From assembly GCA_947561395.2 (NCBI GenBank), contig OX387184.1:3100001-3164000 (forward strand): a stretch of 64,000 bases of DNA, written 5' to 3'. Shown here piece by piece: positions 11,640 through 23,516 of the stretch. The notes under the pieces are model-generated. The model was given only the letters and a program-made list of their open reading frames with translations. It made no database searches and had not been told where the DNA came from. This DNA comes from Buxus sempervirens. Lineage: Eukaryota; Streptophyta; Magnoliopsida; Buxales; Buxaceae. The translations under genes and the position numbers were made by a program. Positions within the stretch are counted from its first letter, which is position 1. Every line of letters starts with the position of its first letter.

Positions 11640-14310
11640 GTTTTTTTTTTTTTTTTTTTAAAGCTGGATTTGTGAAGTGATTAGGTCAGTTGTGAGATGT
11701 AGATAGTTATCAAATGGAAAGAAATTAATATACGGAATTATAGAGGTTTCATTGGCTCTGTTTGTTGCCAAACATGTTTGTGTAGTCAAAAAGACCTTCC
11801 CAAAGTGATTGTGCATGCGTTTGGATTTTAAAAGCCTTCGCTTTCCCAGCTGATTGTGTTTGTTTGTTAATCAATGCTTAAAATTCTTTTTCATGGGCTT
11901 TAATTTGATTGTTTTTTAACTTACCAAAGCGAGTTGGGAATTTGGATGACCATTCGAATTCCAGTCATCAGTGAAATTAAACGAACTTCTCCGAGAAAGG
12001 ACCGATAGAAACAGTCAAACAAGTGGAGAAGTTTTCGGATGGCGTAAGGATTGTCACCAAAAGCTTAACTACAACGCCCAAACAGAAAAATTAAGGAGCT
12101 AACCCTGCAGCTGCAATACCACGAGGCTCTTGCTTATTTTGCGTTATTAAGGGCTGGTTTTCTGCACGGGGTTCTAGGAAACACGATATAACGAAATTCA
12201 ATTTATTTAAAATTTTCTTTTACATGAGACATACGGAACTTGAATCAGTTTGGGAGGACATTACGCAAGGAAACAAGCAATATCTTCTTTTCTTTTTCTT
12301 TTTTTGTTAAAAATTAATTTATTTTACTAAATACTATGACCAAATGTCGTTTAGAGCCCTGTCAATTGAGATCCTGTATGACCTTTATCTACAATTTTAT
12401 GTGAAGCCTGTATTATGATCATGCCATGTGCATTGTGAATGGTATAATTGTAAATTTTTAAGCAATCCTGTAAAAAACTGCAAATAAGGTTGCACATTTG
12501 TGAATGACTACACCCTTCACAGTTGGACGAACAAGTCTTTCCAGTGTAGGCTCCAATTGATATGGTCTTCAATGGGCAAACCTCTCCTTGCATGTTTAAA
12601 AAAAAAAAGCCAACTTTTCGTTCCAGCGCTGGCTTTAAAAAATGATAATTGAAAGGTCTGGTCTTTGCAGCAAAAAGGAGGAAAATCTACGACATTGATG
12701 CGCTTGGACTGAAATACAGATCTTTTGGTCTGCATATCAAAGCGTTTATACATATAATCGATATTCAGATCTTGCTATGTATATAAATTTTTTATATCGT
12801 TGAAGAAGAAAAAGCATTGGTGACAACGACTAACCGTCGCCCTTACAGCTGGGTTGTTCGAGTATTTCAAGGGATGGGAAAGATTGAACATATGAATGAT
12901 GAACCGAAAGATCCGGCTCTTAAAGAAATTAAAGGAGTAAATGATAACACGTCACACTGAGACCGTGCCAATAATTAACAAACGAACAAGAGAAGGTAGG
13001 CGATGATTAATAAGAACAAATTATGGCTTTTTCCCTTCATTAATTTCTAAGATCTAATTTAGATTTTATTCTTAAAGCTTAGTGACAAGAAACCACCAAA
13101 CCAAAGTTGCAGAAGCAAACTTGTCATCTTGATTGAATTTTCATATATTGAAAATTCATCATTAGACGTTATGGTCGACCATTAGACCGAAAAGGCATAT
13201 GATGGCGAGATTTCCGTGACCGATGTAAAAGAACACTAGGATGGGTCTCTTTGTTCTTGAGACCTTATTTGCATTGTATTTGGTCCTTGACGAGTGAAGG
13301 TGCACGGGAAAGTCCAAATTTCGTTAGAATGGCATTTCAATATGTGATGCTTTCTCAAAATGATCCCGATTCAGTTGCTCAATGATCCCGATTCAGTTGT
13401 GAAAGCGAAGACAAGGTCCCAGTGGAGGATGACATCGACTGCAATTTTTTATTTGCATAGTAATGCGAAACATTGATGACTAAAATCACATGTGTTGAGA
13501 ATCATCTTTCTATTATAAATAACTTAAAAAAATTATTGCTGAATCAGTAGGTGGAAACTACACCCGTTCTATATTTTTGCCATGACACTTCAATCACAGG
13601 CTCACAAATGCCCTGCAGGCAGGCATGAAAGTGACCCTATTTTCTTTTCTTTTTTTTTTATAAATAAATATCTTTCTAAATAAAAAACGAAAACAAAAAT
13701 CATGTGAATTTGCCATCATGACGTTAATTTTCAGGTTCTTGCTCTGCAATTTTAAACGTTTTCATGAAATGGCCACTCAATGTTGCAATTTCTGATTTCT
13801 TTTTCTTTTCTCCTTTTTGCTTATTTTCTTCATCTGTCCTTTAGTTGTTTATCCTGTGACTTGCATTTTTTCTTCAGTTTAAAAAAAAAGAAAAGAAAGA
13901 AAGTTCATATTCTTGATGCTTCTTGGTGCAGCAAACCTAGGGTTTCCATCATCTGATTGTGGTTTCTGTTGCTGTATTCTTTCTTTTTCCTGCTTTTACT
14001 GCCTGTCCAGGTTTCTATTTGGCTGAGTACTAAAATCATACTTCCTGTCATAGAACGAGGCTCCAGCAAGGCTCATGTTTGTAACTGGATTTTCTGATCT
14101 TTCGTTTTGGATCCAGATGTATCTAAATAAGGATCTTACATTGGATTTAAGCAGGTTTTCAATTGACAACAATGTACTAAACAGTTACTTGAAATTTTTA
14201 TCTTCTGTTAATTGGAGTAATCACTATAGATTTCTTCAAGCTCCATTTGTGTCTGTTGTGCTTTTGCTAGTGCAAGAAAATTAAACCGCAGTTTCCTACT
14301 TAATTTTATA
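11640..14310. other. Intergenic, AT-rich
   Basis: No gene recognised. It holds a poly-T tract near 11640-11658, several A/T homopolymers, and a small tandem duplication of AATGATCCCGATTCAGTTG at about 13359-13377 and 13381-13399. Confidence 0.4.
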
Positions 14311-14343
14311 GCATGAGATATCATTCTTTTGGCTTCCTTGAAA

Positions 14344-14523
14344 GATGGTTGATATGCAGACCTTGGACCGGATACTCTCAGCTGTTCCCTACCTGGATCA
14401 TGCAACGTGTAAAAGATTCGCTGTCCTGCAGAGTGCAGACAACCAAAAGAGGACAATTGAACAGGCTGCTGATTTTGCCGCCACGTTTCCTGCTTGTCTT
14501 GTTTTACAGTGTTGTAGTTGATG
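14344..14523 (+). other. Short unrecognised open frame, possible gene fragment
   Basis: A frame beginning ATGGTTGATATGCAG reads TLDRILSAVPYLDHATC, then KRFAVLQSADNQKRTIEQ and AADFAATFPACLVL before a stop. Its composition is protein-like and a TGATATGCAG acceptor precedes it, so it could be an isolated exon or relic. No family was recognised and no matching neighbouring exon was found. Confidence 0.25.
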
Positions 14524-14925
14524 AAGACAAAGATGTTGATGGAGACGTTTATGAAAACAAAGGAGTAAAAATGAAAAGACAAAAACAGAGGATAGGAAAG
14601 ATGGCGATTCTAATTAGCATTGGAAGAATCCATTACATATTACACAGTTGCGATAACAGAGACTCATAGGAATTAAAGGTTAAACAAAGATACAGTTGTT
14701 TTTCCTTAATAGCCTCTATAGCAGAACACGGCAATCAGCCCGGAATAAAAATGAGGAATGCGTATTAATGAAAGTATATCCTTGTTTCATTATCAATCCG
14801 ATAAACATTGCATCTTGGCTGTATTTTCCCCCAGAAGTCAAACAAAGAAGTTTATAAGATGAACAGGGCACCATCATCCTTCGATGGGGCAAGGATAATC
14901 GTTTTATACTTGCACACTCGAAGCA

Positions 14926-16072
14926 ATGGACTCGGTTGTGTCGAACCAAATCAGTCACCAGAGTCTGGAGTCACCTGGGTATTCTAAGCAAAACGGAACA
15001 ACAGAGGTGCGCGTGCAGTCGTCTTCCTTCCTTGCTTGCATTGGTGCTTATGAATTCTCTTCCGGAGAGGTAACGAGTCTTTTAACTAATCAGAGCTGTT
15101 ACTCTGTTTCATCCATAATTCAATTTTGTCTTAGAAAATGGGGAAATATCTGGAAAATATATTAATGGGCGACTTCTTGGAATCAAATAGATCATTGGGG
15201 GAATGATTATTAATTCGAAATTCTTAGACGTAATTAATGACAGTGGCTTGGTGCCACTTATCCTTCTCTTTCAGATGTGGAGAGCAGCAATGGTAGAGCT
15301 TGTGGCAACTGCAACCCTGGTGTTCACCCTGACCACCTCCATTATCTCCACCATGGATTCACATGAGCCCGATCCCAAGCTCGTAGTCCCATTCACCGTC
15401 TTCATCAACCTCTTCCTCTTCCTCATGGCGACAATTCCTCTCTCCGGGGGTCACATGAGCCCCGTTTTCACCTTCATGGCCTTTCTCAAAGGCCTCATCA
15501 CGCTTTCCCGCGCCTCCGTCTATGTGTTGGCACAGTGTATTGGTTCAATCATCGGTTTCATTGTAACAAAGAGCGTGGTGAGCCATCAGGCTGCAGACAA
15601 GTATTCCTTAGGTGGCTGTGCCATCGCAAGTCATGGTGGCTCGGTGGGGTTGAGTTGGGTCACTGCACTGATAATGGAGTTCTCGTGCACCTTCGTCGTA
15701 CTATTTGTTGGCGTGACTGCGGCATTCGACCGGAAAAGATTTCAGGAACTGGGCCTGACTATGGTCTCTGTTACTGTGGCTGGATCTGTTGCTTTAGTTG
15801 TGTTTGTGTCTATAACCGTGACTGGACACTCGGGCTACGCTGGTGTGGGTCTCAACCCGGCTAGGTGCCTGGGCCCAGCTTTACTTCTAGGAGGCTCGTT
15901 ATGGGACGGGCATTGGGTGTTCTGGGTGGGGCCTTTCGTTGCTTGCATTGTTTATTATGCCTTCTCCCTGAACTTGCCTAAGAAAAGTTTTGTGCCGGGA
16001 AATGGAGAGGATGACTTCGTAAGACTGGCCGCTATTTGTTTGTGGGATAAGGGCTCTTCCACATCTCTATAG
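14926..16072 (+). CDS. XIP: XIP-type aquaporin (X intrinsic protein)
   Basis: A major intrinsic protein channel for water and small uncharged solutes. There are two coding exons, 14926-15069 and 15275-16072, joined at GAG|GTAACG and TTTCAG|ATG, giving 313 residues. XIP hallmarks are visible: WRAAMVELVATA at the first helix, SGGHMSPV at the first half-helix, GFIVTKSVV, a Cys-containing loop (YSLGGCAI), and GYAGVGLNPARCLGPALL at the second half-helix. The first NPA motif is SPV (residues 110-112); the second is NPARC (242-246), where the Cys after NPAR is typical of XIPs. The N-terminus is long and polar. The length fits the roughly 300-residue family. A TTTTATACTT element lies about 25-30 bases before the ATG. 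XIPs are known from many dicots but not from grasses or Brassicaceae. Confidence 0.93.
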
Positions 16073-17177
16073 CTTTTAAAGAAAGGGAATAATAATTCAG
16101 TGTAAATGTGAAATCACTTTGTAGCTTGAAAGGGTAATTAATAAGCATAAATAGATGGTGGGGTTGGGTTGATTTAAACGATGGAGAAATATCATTATTC
16201 AAGTTGGTATCCCTATCTGATTGATCTTTCATATGAGTTAATGATTCCAAATCCAGTTTTTTTTTTTAGAATCTGTAGTGCTTTTCATTGTTTCCATAAA
16301 TTTGTTTTGGACTTTAATCAATTCTGCTTGGTACACATTTCGGTTCATGAACAAGGAAAACGCACATATTTGGGGACATAAATGGATAAGATGCTGCTAA
16401 TAACATAATGATGTACTCTGCTTTTACTCTGTTTTAAGTGTTAAGCTGGGCCGACCTTGATGGTTATACAGTTTTTAAAAATGCCAAAAAGACAATTTAG
16501 TAGAGGGGAAGATCTCGAAGATGCTTTTTGAAAGGATCTGTTATTGCTGTCGTTCGTAAAAGATTTTTTTTGAATTTTAAATTTGAATATTTGTACGCAG
16601 AAGACAAATTTAGAGAAATTTTAAAAAAGAAAAGAAAGTAGAAATTTTTTTAGGTTTTAGTGTCTCTAAATCCTTAAAAAGGATTAAATTAGCAGTATGG
16701 GACCTATCGGCCATTAAAAGCATTATTCAATAGTAATTTTCTTAGATGTTGGGTCCGATAGTAAATTTTCTTTTGCAGGAAACCAGACGCCCAAAACATA
16801 CAGAAATCCAATAATTTCTTTCAATTTTTTGCCATCCAAACCTTTTGTCGGTTTGATTGGATTGATTGTAGTTTAATAAACAAAAGCATGCCAATTGACG
16901 CCCAAGTTCTTACTTCTTACATCGATCCTCGTGGGAGGGTTAATCGATATGATTCCAATTCCCCGGCAAAGCTCCTTTATATATGTGACATACATAGAAG
17001 ATGAGTTCGGACATGTGAAAGCAATTATGGTACGCGTTCCCTTTGTAAGTTCACCCTTTTGACTCGTTATAACTGGGAAGACTGGGAAGCCGATCATGTG
17101 TCGATTGTGGTCAATATTCAAAGGTCTAACAAATCCTTCTTTATGTCGATTCTACTGGTCTAACCTTGAACGAAATC
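16073..17177. other. Spacer after the XIP gene
   Basis: No gene recognised. The sequence is AT-rich, with homopolymer A and T tracts near 16255-16268 and 16560-16660. The first 100-200 bases are expected to hold the XIP 3' UTR. Confidence 0.35.
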
Positions 17178-17324
17178 GTTTACAATTTCTTACTGGAGTT
17201 GAAATGCGATGCTTCCATGTGGAACATCCCATGATTAATGAATTTTTAATTAGGTCCCGCATAAATCAATTATAAAAAGTGAAAATCATTAACCATGGGA
17301 TGCTTCAGGTCAACTACAGTAAAC
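17178..17324. mobile_element. MITE, copy 1 of a three-copy family
   Basis: A 147-bp inverted-repeat element. The left end GTTTACAATTTC...AGTTGAA and right end TCAACTACAGTAAAC are imperfect inverted copies. Inside are GATGCTTCCATGTGG and GGGATGCTTCAGG. It shares the GATGCT(T/G)CCATGTGG(A)GCATC core and the central A(G)GTGGGCC-like block with 21003-21145 and 62466-62631. Confidence 0.65.
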
Positions 17325-17979
17325 AATTCAGGCTTTCGTTACAGAGGATGTCATCTCTCCTGCAGCCTACTCGATGTCATGAGCATGTGCCCACTCAATA
17401 ATTCCCCACTTTTCTCGCTTCAGAACTATCGAGGCCAATAGTATTTGATGGATATATGGTGCTTTCATTTCCATGGAACTTTTTCGTAGATGGGAGGTCC
17501 TTCTCTTTGTTTATTCGGATTTTTTGGAGCAATGGAAGCAGCGGTCCATTAAGAATCGTGGATCTTCACCTCCATCACGTGTTTGTCAACCAAACGTTTA
17601 GTTTACTCTACTTACTGTCCTGACAAACAAACACAGAAATTGAAAGCGAACTCCAACAAATGCACGATTCGAAGGAATGAAATGCCTACCTACAACTCCT
17701 TCAATTATTTTTAGCTCAAATTGCTTGGAACTCCCCAGTTATGCTGGTAGTTGAAGATGTGTTAATGCCCCCGCATCCCAATAAATGGATGGAGCATACT
17801 GTATTTAATTTCACAGTAATGACTTCGGCAGATGAAGAAGCCATTTTTATTCCGACTTAAAGCTGCAGATCTTTATAAAGAGTTGGGAGCTTACAAAAGA
17901 AAGAGATGCATTATAGATCAATCTTATAACTAGCATATTCTAAGTTTAATTAAAATCAAAAATTTCGTGTGATTACGTA

Positions 17980-18318
17980 CACTGGCGGAACCAGTGCATA
18001 ACTTGGGGGGCAATTGCCCCCCCTAAATTTTATTTTTTAATTAAAAATATACATATATTTTATATGTTTTAGTTAAAATTTATGTTTTGCCCTCCCTAAA
18101 ATTTTTGGTTTGCCCCCCTCAATTCATTGAAATTTCTATATTTCATGAGAACCCCTCTAAAATTTCTGATTTGCCCCCCCAACTCATTGAAATTTTTATA
18201 TTTCATGAGGATTCTCTCTAAAATTTCTGGTTTGCGCCCCCCAACTCATTGAAATTTCTATATTTCATGAAAAGTGTTAATTGAAATTTTTTTTTGCCCC
18301 CTCAGATATGGAGTCCTG
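17980..18318. mobile_element. hAT-like MITE with internal tandem modules, copy 1
   Basis: A 339-bp element beginning CACTGGCGGAACCAG is flanked by 8-bp copies of ATTACGTA at 17972-17979 and 18319-18326. The interior contains about three tandem modules of roughly 60 bp, each with CTAAAATTTCTG, a run of C residues and CTCATTGAAATTT. It is related to 62998-63330, which ends GTTCCGCCACTG. This copy ends GGAGTCCTG directly before the duplication, so its right inverted repeat is missing. Confidence 0.85.
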
Positions 18319-18326
18319 ATTACGTA

Positions 18327-18771
18327 AGAGATGATGTCTTCCATTGCTTAAAAATTAAGTTAGATAAATGTTAATACACATTGCAAAACCTAGCATATGT
18401 TTATATTATTAACATATTTGCCTGAATTATCCGCAAGATATCCTTCTAATATCTAAAACATAAACTTAATTATCATAAAGATGATGATGATACAATGGGT
18501 CCCATGTCTCTTCCGATCACCTACAAGTTCAGTCAACTCTATTACAATGTGTCTCTGTTTGATGAGAACACTAGTGAATTAAACAAACAAGCCTGCTCGA
18601 TCGTGAGCAGTTGAGAAAATGCCATATCTTAATATAAATAGCCTTGTCATGGAAGAAGAAAACAGAACAGAAAGATCTATTTATATACGACAGATGGGGT
18701 GCATCGATCAGCTTAGCGAAGCGACCCTTCTTTCCCCAATTCCAAGTCACCTCTTTGGATCAATGAAATAA
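18327..18771. other. 3' flank of the zinc-finger gene
   Basis: No separate gene seen. The right part is expected to contain the 3' UTR of the minus-strand zinc-finger gene. Confidence 0.35.
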
Positions 18772-20216
18772 TCAATGAGCCTTGTAGATCACGACGAAAC
18801 AAGGAAGGATAGCCCTCGGATTGAACACGTGGAGATCCTCCAGATTCGAGAATACCCCCGCGTAGCAGGAAATCGAATCGTAAGTGCCGGCCGACACGCT
18901 TTCCTCTTCTGGCGGCGCGTCGTCCGTCAATCGCTTCACCCTTCCCGCGATCACCCGACACACTAGCATGGCCCTCCTCCCGTCCGCGCCTTCCAAGGAG
19001 CCGTGCGCCCTGCCGCTGCTGGCGGTAGTGCGCACTCCCTTGCTATCGTGCGCCTTCCCCGGGAACCCGTGCCTGATGATGGTGCAAACCCCGCAGCCCG
19101 GGATGGAGGCGCACAAGCTCGAGGAGCCGCGTGCGCCGAGCGCGCAGGTTAGGGTAGTGCAGTAAAACCTCAGGAGTTCGTTACCGTCGGCTGCGCATCT
19201 GGGGTTTTTCTTGGTGGTGCTGTTAGCACGGGCCTTGACTGCGTCTCGGCAGTCCTCGAACCGTTGGATGGTCCTTTGGGTGTTGTGGACTTTTAGTATC
19301 CGTTCGATCTTGCAGATCGGGTTGTCTTTATTCATCCAGCTTGATTTGAAGATTATCTCAACGATGTTTTGGCTAGAGTCTTCAGGATCCAACTCTGAAA
19401 CTGCACCACACATCGCAAGCAAAGAATGCAATTCAGACAGGAAGAAGACAGAAGAAGAAGATGAGAAGAACAGACTTTTAAAGCAGAAAATTCTCGTACC
19501 AGCATGCCTCACCGCACGATGAAGCTCTAAGCTTTCAATCTTAGGGAAAACCTCGCCACAGTCAGAGCAGACAGAGATTGTAGTTCTTGGAGATGGATAC
19601 CTGTTTTCATCTTATTTTGGTTGCTGTTTTCGAATTGTCTTATAATTCAATCAAAACCAAGTGAAAAGAAGCAAAAATACCTGCTCGGATCGACGATTGT
19701 ATGGCATTCATAACACCCAGAAAGCTTCCTTAAGTGTATGCCTCTGGAACTGGAAGACGCTGAATATGATCCACAGGCATTTAGTGATCTCGTCGAACCC
19801 GATGACAACCTACTGGACGACGACCCAGTCGCCACTTTCCGACTCAGTAGCCCGGTTTCCTGCCCCAGAGAGCTACTCTCGGGCGAGTTATCCTCCCGGT
19901 GCACGACTCTGGTACTACCATGAACAACGTCTCTGAAACTACAGATAGCACTACAGGAAGAACTCAACTTCGAGTAGGCCACAACGTTCTTCGATGGATC
20001 GTGCACTCCCGTAGGCACGATTTGTTTACAGGTGAGAAGGTTCTTAAATTGATCCCATGAAGATGGCTGCTTTACTTGCTTCTGTTTCCTCTTCCGTTTG
20101 GGATCGTGTTGTTTGCTTGTTGAGCTCGGTGGTAAGAAAGTAGAGACAGCCATGAATAACAGAGCAAGAAAGTAAAAGAAAAAGGCCCCGGAACGTGCTC
20201 TATCGCTCATAGTCAT
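18772..20216 (-). CDS. C2H2 zinc-finger protein with PARP-like C-terminal region
   Basis: Three coding exons, 19681-20216, 19500-19600 and 18772-19400, give 421 residues with consistent phase. Exon 1 holds WDQFKNLLTCKQI, SSCSAICSFRDVVHG, STRVVHREDNSPE and LRKLSGCYECHTIVDPSR. Exon 2 encodes a C2H2 finger (Cys190, Cys193, His206, His211) in VCSDCGEVF...LELHRAVRH. Exon 3 holds IVEIIFKSSW, RCAADGNELLRFYCTTLTC and LLPCFVVIYK. This order matches the plant C2H2-like family of Arabidopsis At4g27240/At1g75710, whose C-terminal part resembles the ADP-ribosyltransferase (PARP) fold; its biochemical role is not settled. The N-terminus has a hydrophobic stretch (FFFYFLALLFMAVSTFL) followed by a basic KRKRKQKQVK run. 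That could be a membrane anchor, or the true start could be the Met at codon 3. The family call is strong. Confidence 0.88.
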
Positions 20217-21002
20217 AGCGTCTCTTCTGTTCTCATGCCGGGAAAAGAGAAGAGTAGTGGATAGAATACTTCGAAGCTCGAATGTGCCCTTCGTTTAATA
20301 GACTGCGATTCTAGAACGCGAGGAGGTAAAGCGAGCTGAGCTATTTCCTTAATTAATCTATTCTTTAAAGTTTAATCCGGTGTAAGATTAACAAAGCATG
20401 GACGTATAGGTCAAGTCAAACGAATTTTAGTTAGGGTTCAACTTGGTTCGCTTAAAACCGAAAACCAATTGGTGGGTTTGTTTTGGGTTTCAAAGCATTT
20501 GGTTCGCAAATTTGTCGCCCCAAGCAAACAAATTTTTTGTTTTTTCTGAGTTATGCGTCAATTAAACCGAAACGAAAACCGACCGCTAAACTGAACATTA
20601 TATATATTGGTTCTGTTTTTGCATTGAAGTGATCCGTTAATTTGCAATTCGGCTTGGTTCAGTTTTCGATTGACAGTCAAACTTCAATCTGGTTTTCGTG
20701 TTCATGTCAATTTGGACCAAACTGAATCCAGTTGCATCACTAGTTAGACAACGAACAAACCGAAGGCGGGTTCTATGTACAACATCCAAGGGAATAAACC
20801 CTGGTTACTTTAACCCATTCTCAAAGCCCCCATGTATCAGATAAGTTAGAGACTTAGAGTGTAAAACAAGGAGTGCAGGTTTGAAGTTAGGAAATCTGGT
20901 TTAGGGATCATCGGAGGTTCCCCTTTTCCAATTAGATAAACTAGTTGTGCTTCGTTGGGAATGGGATGAAACCGTCTATAATTTTTGAATGAATTAGTTT
21001 AT
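20217..21002. other. Zinc-finger gene promoter side plus possible degenerate transposon
   Basis: The first 200 bases are the upstream flank of the minus-strand zinc-finger gene; no clear TATA box is seen. From about 20400 to 20760 the sequence is dense in inverted AACCGAA/TTCGGTT-like motifs (for example CCGAAACGAAAACCG and TTCGGCTTGGTTCAG). This is typical of a decayed hAT or similar non-autonomous element, but no ends or target duplication could be fixed. Confidence 0.35.
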
Positions 21003-21145
21003 GTTATTGAAGTGAGATGCTTCTGTGTGGAGCATCACATGCTTAACATGTGTATTTCTAAGTGGGCTCTGAATAAAACATTTATAAAAAACGAAAGACA
21101 CTGACCGTGGGATGATCACGTAAAAGCATCCTACTTCAACAGTAG
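21003..21145. mobile_element. MITE, copy 2 of a three-copy family
   Basis: The left side GTTATTGAAGTGAGATGCTTC and right side AAGCATCCTACTTCAAC are imperfect inverted repeats. The element contains TGTGTGGAGCATCACATG and a central AAGTGGGCTC, matching the other two copies. The length is about 143 bp. Confidence 0.6.
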
Positions 21146-22211
21146 GAATCAACTTACATTTCAAAATTGGAAGCAGACAATCCCATAATGTCCCACCAAA
21201 CGTGAGTGTTTAAACGGCTAATAAACTTGTATAAATAATTTTTCTTGTATATGATCTTTTGGATGGATTCTTTTGTCCCCTATCACTTTCTTCTTTAATC
21301 AAAGTTTAAAGCTATCTTAAAAATGTAAAATGCTTAGTTACCCAAAACATTCACACGGTCCCGATAGGGCCGATACTCTTGATGCGCATAACATTATCTT
21401 TCTTGGTCGGGAATATTGTGGAAGTGGGTGGTCTGCTTTGTCATTTTCTCAAAACTTTAATACCATGGAAGTCTGAGGGGTATTTTTGGTATATTATTGT
21501 ATTGCGGATCCAGATTCCCGGATGAGATAAAGTGAGACTGCATGCGCCAAAGGTCATCAGATAAAACACGGAGAAAGAATAGCGACTGCAATGCCAAAAT
21601 TGCTGCTTCCAACGACCTGCTCTGTCTGCTTTGCTGGAATAAAATCGTCCTTTTACCCCTACTTTATCTACGATTTTACAAATTTGCCATTCATCCTTAC
21701 AGTTTGCAATATGGGCCATCTAATGTTCGACGTCTCATTAGTAAGGGACCCACTCTGGGTCTCACCCTGCAGATTCAATTCTCATGTCAGTGAGGTACAG
21801 GCTGCAGCACTTTGATGAATGAAAGAGCATCTTTGGAAGAGTTGTTGGAACTTGGAAGTCAGATACGTGGGTTCGGCCAACCATTCACCGGCTCAAAACG
21901 GTGTTCCCTTGTTGTCTTTGTACTTGTGAGAGTATAAACCGTTTGATTATTCGGCTGCTTACCTAATCAATAATAGATAGAGATAAAGAGATGTACATGT
22001 AGATCTGGACTTTGGATCTCCCCCCACCCCCAACATCTACTACTGTTCGGGTCTCTAAATGTTCCAATGATGTGACCTTTAGTCATTGCTCATAAAAGAG
22101 GTCAACTGGAAATCACTTTTAATCATGATGATGGGAAGTGTGGTAAAACACAAATTTTTTTTTTTTGTGAGAAGACGGAAATAGTTCTATTGATTAACAA
22201 GTCTAACATGC
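21146..22211. other. Intergenic, no gene seen
   Basis: Open frames near 21441-21815 run on both strands without family resemblance and are treated as chance. A poly-T tract lies near 22155. Confidence 0.35.
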
Positions 22212-22218
22212 TTGCAAT

Positions 22219-22747
22219 TAGAGCTGGCAATGTATTAGATATATATTCGAATCCGATCTGAAAACCTCGAATTCAAATATGAGATATAGATCCGTGATTT
22301 GAATATGGGTATCAGATTTCGAATCCGACCGAATTCAAATCCAAATTCAAATCTGTCCATATCCGATCCAAATAGGATCCGAACCGAAATCAACATATAC
22401 TTTTCATTAAACCATTGATAAACTTTGTATAAACCATGGTTAAACTATCCTTGCTCATGTCTTGCTTTAATATTTATATGGCTCATTGGTTTTGATAGTT
22501 AAAATTTGCTTTAATGGTTAAACTTGACTTTTGAGTTTTAAGGTCAAATTGGATCAAATTTGGATTCAGGTTATTTATTCGGTCGAATTTTGAATTCGGA
22601 TACAATATATAAATTCGGTTTCGAATTCAGATTCACATATAAAAGATTTGTCGGATTTCAAATCGAATTCAAATATCGGATTTTTATTTTCGTTTTGAAT
22701 TTGGATCATGGTAGATCTATACCATATTTGACCCATTGCCAGCCCTA
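22219..22747. mobile_element. MITE-like element with TAGAGCTGGCAATG ends
   Basis: The left end TAGAGCTGGCAATG (22219-22232) and right end CATTGCCAGCCCTA (22734-22747) are inverted repeats with one mismatch. The flanking TTGCAAT/ATTGCAA extends the symmetry. The body carries many short repeats built on AATTCAAAT and ATCCGA. The ends resemble widespread plant hAT-type MITEs. A clean 8-bp direct duplication was not found, so the superfamily is provisional. Confidence 0.65.
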
Positions 22748-22754
22748 ATTGCAA

Positions 22755-23060
22755 CTTAAGAAATCCTCCCTGAGAATTTCATTCAAAAAAACAGGACTTT
22801 TGACTATCCAAAAACAAGAAAATTGATCTATAACAAAATTAGCAAGTTTGTCAACTGCCCTATTAGCTTCCCTAAAGACAAAATTAAAATAAATACTATT
22901 GAAGTGTTTACACATATCCTTTGCTTCAGCAATTATGTCTTCAATGATCCATGGGATGAGGGAGTCTTGTAATGACATGGAGTTGAAAATGCAACTTGAA
23001 TTTGTCTCTAAAACCACAACTTTACTAAGAAAGAATTGTGAATTGCCAAGACCCTGCTAT
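22755..23060 (-). pseudogene. LINE-type RNase H domain relic
   Basis: The minus strand reads SKVVVLETNSSCIF, then SLIPWIIEDIIAEAKDM and FNFVFREANRAVDKLANF. This is the pattern of the RNase H-like domain found at the C-terminus of plant LINE reverse transcriptases and related 'RVT_3' proteins. Only the last part of the domain is present, with no upstream reverse transcriptase, so it is a truncated relic. The TAGAGCTGGCAATG element abuts its 3' side. Confidence 0.6.
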
Positions 23061-23516
23061 AAATTTATGTTCCAAAAGTGATATAAATGAACATAAAAAG
23101 TGAACCCAGGGCCCAACCCATATTAAAAAGCCCAGTCGACTCAAAACAATGAATGGGTCAATTACATATTAGATTCCCTAATCACCCTTCTTGTATCTAT
23201 TGTATAAGATTTAGAATGGGCTGGGCCAGGCTCCGGCTACAGTTAGCATTTGAAGAAAAGGCCCTTAAGTGTGCCCAAGAATGATGGCTTAATTTTCAGG
23301 CCTAAACTTAAGCCGAAGCCCAATCCTTAAAAGGACTATAATAGCCCAATAATATCTTGGTTGGACGCAAATTCTTGTTGACTTCTCCGTATTTTCTAGA
23401 TTTTGTTAGCAAAATGATTCTTTAAGATTTATATTCTTATATTTATACTAGATATTTTGATATTGATTTCTTAATAAAACAAAAAAATTATAAATTTAAC
23501 AAAACGATATTAAATA

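Noticed and set aside
15535-15864. 109-codon frame inside the XIP second exon
   Set aside because: Shadow of the aquaporin coding frame.
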